Source: Terriglobia bacterium
Lineage (GTDB): Bacteria > Acidobacteriota > Terriglobia > Bryobacterales > Bryobacteraceae
NCBI GenBank assembly: GCA_025350105.1
Contig: JANXYJ010000084.1
Location: 1-39,055, forward strand
DNA length: 39,055 nt
Reading direction: 5' to 3'
Positions 18,680-25,288 of the stretch are shown in pieces. The notes beneath the pieces were generated by a model. The model worked only from the letters and a program-made list of their open reading frames with translations. It made no database searches and had not been told where the DNA came from. Position numbers and translations under genes: made by a program. The first letter of the stretch is position 1. The number at the start of each line of letters is the position of its first letter.

Positions 18680-19654
18680 ATGATTTCGCTTATGCCGGGG
18701 CCTGTGGAAATCGACCCGCGAATCCAGGCCCAATTTCAACTGCAACCTCTTTCGCATCGTGGCTCAGAGTTCACATGCCGGTTCGAAGGGGTTCGGGCGA
18801 CGCTATCGGAGATGACAGGCGCCCCGCACGTTGCGTTATTCACAGGAAGTGGGACGCTGGCGAACGATGCCGTCGCCAGTTGTCTGGAAGGGCCGGGCCT
18901 GGTCCTGATCAACGGAGAATTCGGAGCTAGAATCGCGCAGCAGGCCAAACGTTGGAGCCTTCCGGTGAAGACTTTGGAATGGTCCTGGGGGGACGCTTGG
19001 GACTTTGCTCAGATTAAAGAGGCCCTGGCCGGCGTAGGCTGGGTTTGGGCCGTGCATCTGGAAACCAGCACCGGAATGCTGAACGATATCGAACGCCTGG
19101 CGGGACTGGCCAAGGCGGAAGGCGTTCGCGTTTGTCTCGATTGCATCAGCAGTCTGGGTGCGGCGCCCGTGAATCTTGACGGTGTTTGGCTGGCGTCCGG
19201 CGTCAGCGGCAAGGCGCTGGGTTCATACGCGGGAATCGGTATGGTTTTCGCGTCGGAGGTGCCGCAATTGTCGCGGCCAGTGCCGAAGTATTTGGATGTG
19301 GCGGAAGCCATCAGCACCGAAGGGCCTTGTTTTACGTTCTCATCCCCTCTCTTACTGGCTTTAGAAGAGGCCCTGCGGACTCAAAGGGACTACACGTCGC
19401 TGGGAGGTCTGGTGCGCGGTAAGTTGCGTGAGCGTGGCATTCAACCGATGGTGGACGGACCACTGGCCGCTCCCATTGTGACTACCTTCGTTCCACCATC
19501 GGAGGATTTTCCGGAAACTTGCTTGAAGCTGGGCTACCGGATTGGCGGAGAAAGCGGCTATTTGGCCAAGCGTGGTTTTGTGCAGATTGCCACCATGGGA
19601 GCCGTGAAGGATCATCACATCGAAGAATTGTTTGAGCGGCTGGCCGTCGCCTAA
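18680..19654 (+). CDS. Class V PLP-dependent aminotransferase
   Basis: A 324-residue fold-type I enzyme of the alanine-glyoxylate/serine-pyruvate aminotransferase branch. It opens with MPGPVEIDPRIQAQF and SHRGSEF (residues 25-31), has GSGTLANDA for PLP phosphate, HLETSTGML and CLDCISSLGAAPV (the Asp pairing with the pyridine nitrogen), and the Schiff-base lysine Lys178 in SGVSGKALGSYAG. It is somewhat shorter than typical members. The next gene, 79 bases on, is a GNAT protein. I recall the same two domains fused in one polypeptide in other bacteria, which suggests a joint pathway on an amino-acid-like substrate. The substrate is unknown. Confidence 0.85.
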   Translation: MISLMPGPVEIDPRIQAQFQLQPLSHRGSEFTCRFEGVRATLSEMTGAPHVALFTGSGTLANDAVASCLEGPGLVLINGEFGARIAQQAKRWSLPVKTLEWSWGDAWDFAQIKEALAGVGWVWAVHLETSTGMLNDIERLAGLAKAEGVRVCLDCISSLGAAPVNLDGVWLASGVSGKALGSYAGIGMVFASEVPQLSRPVPKYLDVAEAISTEGPCFTFSSPLLLALEEALRTQRDYTSLGGLVRGKLRERGIQPMVDGPLAAPIVTTFVPPSEDFPETCLKLGYRIGGESGYLAKRGFVQIATMGAVKDHHIEELFERLAVA

Positions 19655-19693
19655 GGCGTTGTCTGATATCACGCTTGAAAGACTCAGCACTAA

Positions 19694-19718
19694 GCCGCGA
19701 CCGTAAGGGAGCGCCGTC
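19694..19718 (+). repeat. Copy B of the dispersed GC-rich repeat, upstream of the GNAT gene
   Basis: It shares the core GCCGCGACCG...AGGGAGCG with 311-332. As there, it ends 15 bases before a start codon (19734) and provides the only purine-rich AAGGGAG near that start. The terminal pairing is GAC/GTC only, weaker than in copy A. Confidence 0.55.
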
Positions 19719-19733
19719 ATCCCCTTGCTTTCC

Positions 19734-20300
19734 ATGACCACCCGCTACCGATTCAAGCGCGCCACTTCGCCGGAGGAACTCGAGCAGGTTTTTCGCCTGA
19801 ATCACGAGGTTTTTGCCGAGGAATTGGCCCAGCATCAGCCTGATGAATCGGGCCTGCTGGTGGACAAGTTCCACGACAAAAACGTCTACTATGTGGCGAT
19901 TCAAGATCAGTGCGTGTTAGGGATGATCGCGTTGCACGACCAGCCGCCGTTTTCGATCGCTGGGAAGTTGGCGGATGCGGATGCGGTGCTATCGAAATTG
20001 GGGCGGCTGATCGAAGTGCGGTTACTCGCCGTCGAACCCGCCCATCGCAACGGACGGGTGATGGCGGGGCTGATGCTACAGGCCTATCACCACGCGCGGC
20101 CCAATGGCGAAACACGGTACGACACCTTTGTGATCTCCGGCCATGCCGACAAAGCGGAGATTTATCATCAACTGGGTTATCGGGATTTGGGCCCAGCGGT
20201 AAAGAGTGGTCAGGCGCTGTATATCCCGATGGCGGTTTCGATTGATGATTTGGCGGAGCGGCAGGCGAGGTGGGCGCGGCGGTTGGGACAGAACGAATAG
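19734..20300 (+). CDS. GNAT-fold acyltransferase partnered with the aminotransferase
   Basis: A protein of about 188 residues. It opens RYRFKRATSPEELEQVFRLNHEVFAEELAQH and has DKFHDKNVYYVAIQDQCVLGMIALHD as strands 2-4. The acyl-CoA region LIEVRLLAVEPAHRNGRVMAGLM contains the (R/Q)xxGxx(A/G) loop as HRNGRVMAG, followed by FVISGHADKAEIYHQLGYRDLG. The N-terminal FR/LNHEVFxEE pattern also resembles N-acyl-amino-acid or autoinducer-type synthases of the same fold, so an acyl donor larger than acetyl is possible. ATG 19734 is chosen at the conserved start. It follows the aminotransferase on the same strand. Confidence 0.75.
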   Translation: MTTRYRFKRATSPEELEQVFRLNHEVFAEELAQHQPDESGLLVDKFHDKNVYYVAIQDQCVLGMIALHDQPPFSIAGKLADADAVLSKLGRLIEVRLLAVEPAHRNGRVMAGLMLQAYHHARPNGETRYDTFVISGHADKAEIYHQLGYRDLGPAVKSGQALYIPMAVSIDDLAERQARWARRLGQNE

Positions 20301-20325
20301 CTCCCAAGCAAGGCATACTGGTTAC

Positions 20326-20678
20326 ATGGCCAGTCTCCCCACTTCTCCGCTCACGGAAGAGCAATACTTGGCTATCGAACGTCTGGCCGAGACGAAAAGC
20401 GAATTCCACGAGGGGCGGATGTTTGCTATGTCCGGCGGCACCATGAATCACTCACTGCTTTCAGTGAGCATCGTAGCGCTGCTGCATCGCCTAGTGCCCG
20501 TCACTTGCCGCACCTTTAATTCCGACATGCGCATTAAAGTTGCCGAGGCGGGCTCTACACTTACCCTGATTGCTCGGTGATCTGTGGTGATGCGGAATTG
20601 CTGGATGACGACGTGCTGCTCAATCCGCTGCTTATCGCGGAAGTCGAGCTGTATGCTTCGGCCTTGCATCTCTCCTGA
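20326..20678 (+). pseudogene. Uma2-family nuclease-like gene, frameshifted and truncated
   Basis: The start at ATG 20326 reads TSPLTEEQYLAIERLAETKSEFHEGRMFAMSGGTMNHS, typical of the Uma2 (DUF820, PD-(D/E)XK fold) family. It then reads FNSDMRIKVAEAG. At about 20551-20553 one base is missing: the frame runs to a stop at 20578-20580, whereas the next frame reads LYTYPDCSVICGDAELLDDDVLLNPLLIAEV, the expected continuation with the YPD aspartate. After that the sequence leaves the family and stops at 20676-20678, so the C-terminal half is also gone. It is a dead gene. Uma2 proteins are very numerous in some cyanobacteria and chloroflexi, and their role is unsettled. Confidence 0.8.
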
Positions 20679-20685
20679 AGGCCCT

Positions 20686-21042
20686 TTAGGTCTCTCGAAA
20701 AAGATCTTCCCACCGGCTTAAATCCGCGAGTTCGGGAAACCGGTCGGCTACCGGATTCATTTCGTAAATCTCCAGCAGGACGATCTCGTCATCGCGGCCC
20801 TACAAAATCAGACCGGCCTGCTGTTTATCCGGATAAACTGCCACGGCGTCCGCAAGCATCGTCTTGGGACCACCAATGTTTGCATGGAAGTCCAGGCTGG
20901 AACAACCACAAGCGCAGCCACTCACAACGCGGAGTGAAGTGATCGGCTTCCGGCGATACGTGCTCACATCGCACATGGCAGCATTCCCCAAAAGCCATTC
21001 GATAACGGCGGCTTCGTGCGGGGTGATCGCGCGCTCCGGAAT
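20686..21042 (-). pseudogene. Small conserved protein of unknown function, broken by an in-frame stop
   Basis: The minus strand is open from 21042 to the stop at 20688-20686 except for a TAG at 20802-20800. It reads ITPHEAAVIEWLLGNAAM, PITSLRVVSGCACGCSSLDF, GGPKTMLADAVAVY, QAGLIL, stop, GRDDEIVLLEIYEMNP, FPELADLSRWEDLF. The flow across the stop strongly suggests one ancestral protein of about 118 residues, with a sense codon (probably Trp or Tyr) mutated to TAG. No ATG opens the frame and a TAG precedes it, so the N-terminus may also be damaged. It lies eight bases beyond the end of the 21051-21875 gene. Function unknown; the CACGC cluster could bind a metal. Confidence 0.6.
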
Positions 21043-21050
21043 CTAACGCG

Positions 21051-21875
21051 TCACTGTTTCAGTTGCGCCATCTTCTTCCGATACTCCGGATACAGCGTCT
21101 CCGGTTTGCCAATCGCCGCGTCGCGCGGGACTCCGTACTTGGTGGTCATCTCATCGACAAACGGATTCTTCTCCGGTAAATAATGGGGAACCGTCTCGCC
21201 CAGGGTTGATTCAGAAGCGGTGATGCACGGCGGGCCGATGGGGGTTAGCGGCGTGGCGCTTAGCTGAAAGCTTCTCGATAAAATCCAGGGCTCGGCCAGA
21301 TAGATGGGATCTTCGATCACCACCATTACGGTGAGCGTATCGCCGTGGCGGTAGAAACGCATTGTCATGGTTGCCTGATCGCTGCTGGGCGCGCCAGTTT
21401 TTCGCAGAAAGCCAGGTTTCATGTGCGTGGTGTAGGCCACCAGCGTGTTGCCTTCCCAAGTGCCCGTGGTGAATCCCGCGCGTTTGTGTTCAGAATATTG
21501 CGACGGATGCGGGCGGCCGTCCATCCAAATCACGATGGGCGGACGATCCTCCCACCCGCCGATCGTGTACGAGATCACATTGCCCTTCAGCGGGTCTGTG
21601 TCGCTCCAGATCTTCAGGCCGAACGGACCTTGCACGACATAGAACGCCGGCCAGCCCTGGCATTGGCGCTCAATCATGCCGAGCTGCGATTGGGAGTAGC
21701 TGAGTGCCCGCGCCCGCGCTTCGTCATTCAAGGGGATTCCGGTGAAGTCCACGGGCAGTCCGTCGCCGGTGAGGAATTCGTGATTGCGCGCGGCCCAGGA
21801 GCCCACCAACTCCGCTTGCGCGTGGGCCGTCTGACACAGGGTCAGAGCGAGCAGCGCACAAGCAGGCCACTTCAT
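21051..21875 (-). CDS. Secreted acidobacterial protein of unknown function
   Basis: A protein of about 274 residues with a signal peptide (KWPACALLALTLCQTAHAQA). It then has ELVGSWAARN and the segments LGMIERQCQGWPAFYVVQGPFGLKIW, RPPIVIWMDGRPHP, TTGTWEGNTLVAYTTHMKPGFLRKTGAPSSDQATMTMRFYRHGDTLTVMVVIEDPIYLAEPW. This is the same broad secreted family as the disrupted gene at 9300 (compare GHWDGDTLIVESN and the ERF / DDP..YT.PW regions). The ATG at 21875 overlaps the upstream stop (ATGA), which fixes the start and indicates coupling with the next paralogue. Probably periplasmic or extracellular; no catalytic motif recognised. Confidence 0.75.
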   Translation of the reverse strand: MKWPACALLALTLCQTAHAQAELVGSWAARNHEFLTGDGLPVDFTGIPLNDEARARALSYSQSQLGMIERQCQGWPAFYVVQGPFGLKIWSDTDPLKGNVISYTIGGWEDRPPIVIWMDGRPHPSQYSEHKRAGFTTGTWEGNTLVAYTTHMKPGFLRKTGAPSSDQATMTMRFYRHGDTLTVMVVIEDPIYLAEPWILSRSFQLSATPLTPIGPPCITASESTLGETVPHYLPEKNPFVDEMTTKYGVPRDAAIGKPETLYPEYRKKMAQLKQ

Positions 21876-22588
21876 TTTGTCGAACAAGTTGTTGGGTCCC
21901 ATTTTGAGCCGTCGGCCTCCTTCTTCAATTGCGAACTATTGATGAACGGCACTTGCAGATTCTGCGGATCGTCGACAATACTGGTCACCAAAAGCACCTG
22001 TCCGCCGTTGGGCAATGGCGCGACGTCAAAGTATTCGGTGAGTATCGCATTTTCGCTATAAGGCACGCCGTTGCGCCGCAAATATCCGGCGCGCATTTGC
22101 GTGGTGGTCACTTTCAAAGACGATGGTCTTTGCCACTCTGCGCTAGAATAGCCTTGCCAACTTCTGGGCGCCTCCGCTGCGTTCGCCGGCGACGAATCGA
22201 AGTGAAACAGCCGTGTTTGGGTGCCCCAATCGCTATCCACGCGCAGCGTTTTGTCGTCCTGCCAGGTGATGTGAAAGCGCCCGGGTGCCCGCATGATCGC
22301 GGCAGCGCCATAGCCTCTGCATTGATTGCCAGCCGCTTCGTCGGCCGCGGGGTCCCACGCATTGGCGGCCTTGCGCGCCGCGTCGGTCATCGGCACCGCT
22401 TGAAAATCCCCTTTGCGAGGAGTGACCATGCGAAAGCGCCAGTCTTCGGTGATGTAGGCGACCCAATAGCCGGTCAGATCCACCGCCGCTGACGCTTTTG
22501 CGGGCGGGGCGGTTTGGCCTTTGGCGCCTTGCGCAAAAATCACCAATGCCAGCGTGAACACCTTGGTTAACAACGAGTGTTTCTTCAT
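21872..22588 (-). CDS. Secreted acidobacterial protein, paralogue of its downstream neighbour
   Basis: A protein of about 238 residues with a signal peptide (KKHSLLTKVFTLALVIFAQGAKGQ). It has DLTGYWVAYITEDWRFRM, then QCRGYGAAAIMRAPGRFHITWQDDKTLRV, WQGYSSAEW, SLKVTTTQMRAGYLRRNGVPYSENAILTEYFDV and LLVTSIVDDPQNL. The layout parallels the next protein (GSW/GYW opening, QCxG, a tryptophan strand, MRxGYLRRxGxPxS, DDPxxL), so the pair probably arose by duplication and may form a heteromer. ATG 22588 shares a base with the stop of the metallo-hydrolase gene (TGATG); the preceding GTG is an alternative. Function unknown. Confidence 0.75.
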   Translation of the reverse strand: MKKHSLLTKVFTLALVIFAQGAKGQTAPPAKASAAVDLTGYWVAYITEDWRFRMVTPRKGDFQAVPMTDAARKAANAWDPAADEAAGNQCRGYGAAAIMRAPGRFHITWQDDKTLRVDSDWGTQTRLFHFDSSPANAAEAPRSWQGYSSAEWQRPSSLKVTTTQMRAGYLRRNGVPYSENAILTEYFDVAPLPNGGQVLLVTSIVDDPQNLQVPFINSSQLKKEADGSKWDPTTCSTK

Positions 22589-23565
22589 CACGGTTTCTCG
22601 CTCAAACTTTTGTACACCGCTTCCACAAAATCGTTGGTGGCCGAACCCGCGCCGTAGCGTTTCATATAGCCCCGCGCGGGAGCCGCTTCCTTAACTTGCG
22701 CCAGCGACATGCCCTGCTTTTTCAAATCGCGGACGCGGTCGCGAATGATGGTTACCATGTCGCGGTATTCCACCACGTCGACTTGATCGCAAATGTGGCC
22801 GTGCCCGGGAATGATCAGCGTGCCTTCATCGCGGGAAACGATGGGCACCGAAGGAATGGCTGTATCCACCAGTTTCTGCAGCGCGGCGATCACGCCCTGA
22901 ATGCTGCCGCCCCTGGCCAGGTCGATCACCGGAAAGCGAGTGGTGTCAAAGACATCGCCTGCCACAATCACGTCGCTACGGCGGAAGAAGACCATGGCGT
23001 CGCCATCGGTATGTGCCACGGGCTGCCGGAAGATTTCAATGCCTTCGCCGTTCAAGTACACGTATTTCCGCGGTTGATTGAAAGTTTCGCTGGGCCAGGA
23101 GTTGAGAGCGAATCCGGATCCAGCGCTACTCATTCGGGTTAAAACTTCTTCCACCGATAGAATGGACGCCCCGCCACCCAGAAAATCAGCGGCCACTCCC
23201 GCGCCACCGTTTCCGGTAAACAGAGTTTGGCCGGCCTTGGCCACGATGGCGTTGCCACCCACATGATCGGCATCCGCGCTGGTGTTGATGATGTAGCGAA
23301 TGGGCTGGGGAGTCACTTTCCTGATCGCCGCCACCACAGCGTCGGCATTTGCGGCGGATCCGGTGTCTACCACCACCACGCCGTCGGCTCCCACTTGAAA
23401 GCCGATGTTGCCGCCGGCCCCTGCAATCATATAGAAATTGGGCCGGAGCGGCAGCACTTCCAGATTGTTATTGCCGGAAGGCTGGGCGCGTACCAAGCTC
23501 AGGGCGAGAACAGCCGCAAGGCAGAATTTGGCCGGGTATGGTTTCCAATAATGTTGATGGCTCAT
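22588..23565 (-). CDS. Secreted metallo-beta-lactamase-fold protein with altered metal site
   Basis: A 325-residue protein: signal peptide (AKFCLAAVLALSLVRAQ), the domain opening FYMIAGAGGNIGFQVGADGVVVVDTG, and the metal loop. The usual HxHxDH reads Ser96-Ala-Asp98-Ala-Asp100-His101 (NTSADADHVGGN). Later ligands are intact: His185 in AHTDGDAM, Asp204 in VIVAGDVFD, His255 in IIPGHGHICD. Thus the first site loses two histidines while the second site (Asp, His, His) remains. Distant relatives act on thioesters, lactones or cyclic phosphates; the substrate is unknown. The frame extends far upstream (to 24324), but that part lies antisense to the ankyrin gene; ATG 23565 opens the signal peptide. 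First gene of a coupled operon. Confidence 0.85.
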   Translation of the reverse strand: MSHQHYWKPYPAKFCLAAVLALSLVRAQPSGNNNLEVLPLRPNFYMIAGAGGNIGFQVGADGVVVVDTGSAANADAVVAAIRKVTPQPIRYIINTSADADHVGGNAIVAKAGQTLFTGNGGAGVAADFLGGGASILSVEEVLTRMSSAGSGFALNSWPSETFNQPRKYVYLNGEGIEIFRQPVAHTDGDAMVFFRRSDVIVAGDVFDTTRFPVIDLARGGSIQGVIAALQKLVDTAIPSVPIVSRDEGTLIIPGHGHICDQVDVVEYRDMVTIIRDRVRDLKKQGMSLAQVKEAAPARGYMKRYGAGSATNDFVEAVYKSLSEKP

Positions 23566-23580
23566 TCGTGCTTGTCTTTT

Positions 23581-23655
23581 AAATGCGTACTTCCCAAATG
23601 CGTACTCATGATAACCCATCGAAACACCTATCGAAACAGCACGTCTCAAGAGACG
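23581..23655. promoter_or_regulatory. Divergent control region: direct repeats and a perfect inverted repeat
   Basis: AAATGCGTACT occurs at 23581-23591 and 23596-23606. ATCGAAACA occurs twice near 23618-23638. CGTCTC (23642-23647) and GAGACG (23650-23655) form an exact dyad with a two-base centre. All lie between the minus-strand metallo-hydrolase start (23565) and the ankyrin gene start (23728). Confidence 0.45.
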
Positions 23656-23687
23656 AGCGCGGCCTGTCGCTGAATACGGCAATCTCG

Positions 23688-23693
23688 TATAAT
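23688..23693 (+). promoter_or_regulatory. Consensus -10 box for the ankyrin gene
   Basis: TATAAT stands 35 bases before the ATG at 23728. The -35 position (about 23665-23670, TGTCGC) is poor, so activation by a factor bound at the nearby dyad is possible. An AGGAGG ribosome site lies at about 23713-23718. Confidence 0.4.
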
Positions 23694-23727
23694 TGCCCCA
23701 GGCCAGATTTCTAGGAGGCGGCGGAAC

Positions 23728-25281
23728 ATGTTTAGTCAAACGATGCGGAACTGTGCATTGGGAAGTTGGCTGTTTCCGTTGCTGGTGAGTTGCGGCACTA
23801 CTTTTGCGGGTGACATGCGTTTGGTGGACGCTGCGCGCAATCAGGACAGCAAGACCGTTCGCGCGCTGCTCAGTCAACATGCCGACGCCAACGCGCAGGC
23901 AGACGACGGGTCCACCGCACTGCTGTGGGCCGCACATTGGAACGACGCCGAAACCGCCGATCTGTTGCTGCACGCCGGTGCGGACGCGAATACACCAAAC
24001 GCATTCCGCGTGACGCCGCTTTCGGAAGCCTGTCTGAATGGAAACGGCGCATTGGTGCGTTGGTTGTTGAAGGCCGGGGCCAAGGCCAACGTGGCCATTG
24101 CGACTGGTGAAACTCCGCTGATGACCTGCGCCCGCAGCGGCAACGTGGATGCGATAAAAATATTGGTGGAATACGGCGCGGAAATCAATGCCAGGGAACC
24201 GGCGCAAAATCAAACCGCATTGATGTGGGCCGTGGCGGAGCATCATGCGGAAGTGGCGAAGGCGCTGATGGCCGCGCACGCCGATCTGAAAGCGCACAGC
24301 AAGGAGGGGCTGACCGCGTTGCATTTTGCCGCGCGCGTCGGCGACCAGGAAATCGTCCGCGTGCTGCTAGCGGCAGGCGTGGACATTAATATCCTTACGC
24401 AGCCAGACGACAAACGAGCAGGCACGCCGGTGTTTCTGGCGGGCTTCGGTACGTTCAAGACCACCGGAACCAAAGGCTATACGCCGCTGCTGTTGGCCAC
24501 GGTGCGTGGACAAGTGGGCATGGCTCTGTTTCTGCTTGATCAAGGTGCTGACCCGAACGCTGGCGGCAAGTTTGCAGAAGGCGGCTACCTGCCCTTGCAC
24601 TGGGCCTCGACGAATTGGGAAAGCTATAGCGCCAATCCCGTTTACGGTTTCGAGGACCCCATGGCGGGCATTCCCGATCGCCAGGCCAAATTCAAATTAG
24701 TAAAAGCGCTGCTGGCGCACGGCGCAAAAGTAAACGAACGGATGACCAAGCCGACGCCGGTGTTCGCGGGTGGCTATCTGGACACGGTTGGCGCCACGCC
24801 GTTCCTGCTGGCAGCATCCGCCGATGATTTGGAGATGATGCGCCTGTTGCTGGACGCGGGCGCCGATCCCAAAATTCCAACAGAGACCAAGGCCAACGCC
24901 ATTATGGCCGCGACGGGCTTGAATCATTTCATTGGAGAAAGCCTGATGACCGAGACACAGGCCTTGGCTACCGTGAAGTTGCTGCTGGAGCTGGGAGTGG
25001 AGCCCAAAGGCGAAACCACGGTTGGCGAAAACGCCTTGTTCGGCCCGGCGTATCGCGGTTGGAATACGTTACTCGCGCAGATGATTGACCTGGGTGTGAA
25101 CGTAAACGCGGTAAGCAAAGCGGGCGTGACGCCCTGGCTTGCGGCCAACGGGCAGGGTGATCGACTGGGCGGTGTGCTCTATAACAACGCAGGCGCCGAC
25201 TTGTTGCTGAAGCATGGTGCCGATCCCAAACTTGGGCATCCATGCGAAGCGCAGAACAAGTGCGGGGTGGTTGGTGAGTAG
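23728..25281 (+). CDS. Secreted ankyrin-repeat protein
   Basis: A 517-residue protein with a signal peptide (CALGSWLFPLLVSCGTTFAG; the VSCG could be a lipobox-like site). It has at least nine ankyrin repeats, for example DGSTALLWAAHWNDAETADLLLHAGADANT, GLTALHFAARVGDQEIVRVLLAAGVDIN, GYTPLLLATVRGQVGMALFLLDQGADPNAGG, and SADDLEMMRLLLDAGADP. Such repeats bind protein partners. The gene overlaps or abuts the following heme-protein gene, which in turn precedes a DUF1552 gene. All three have export signals, so a complex outside the cytoplasm is likely. The AGGAGG ribosome site is strong. Confidence 0.88.
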   Translation: MFSQTMRNCALGSWLFPLLVSCGTTFAGDMRLVDAARNQDSKTVRALLSQHADANAQADDGSTALLWAAHWNDAETADLLLHAGADANTPNAFRVTPLSEACLNGNGALVRWLLKAGAKANVAIATGETPLMTCARSGNVDAIKILVEYGAEINAREPAQNQTALMWAVAEHHAEVAKALMAAHADLKAHSKEGLTALHFAARVGDQEIVRVLLAAGVDINILTQPDDKRAGTPVFLAGFGTFKTTGTKGYTPLLLATVRGQVGMALFLLDQGADPNAGGKFAEGGYLPLHWASTNWESYSANPVYGFEDPMAGIPDRQAKFKLVKALLAHGAKVNERMTKPTPVFAGGYLDTVGATPFLLAASADDLEMMRLLLDAGADPKIPTETKANAIMAATGLNHFIGESLMTETQALATVKLLLELGVEPKGETTVGENALFGPAYRGWNTLLAQMIDLGVNVNAVSKAGVTPWLAANGQGDRLGGVLYNNAGADLLLKHGADPKLGHPCEAQNKCGVVGE

Positions 25282-25288
25282 GTGCTTA

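Noticed and set aside
22588-24324. Minus-strand frame extending the metallo-hydrolase to 578 residues
   Set aside because: The first 250 or so codons are antisense to the ankyrin gene and low in similarity to anything; the signal peptide starts at 23565.
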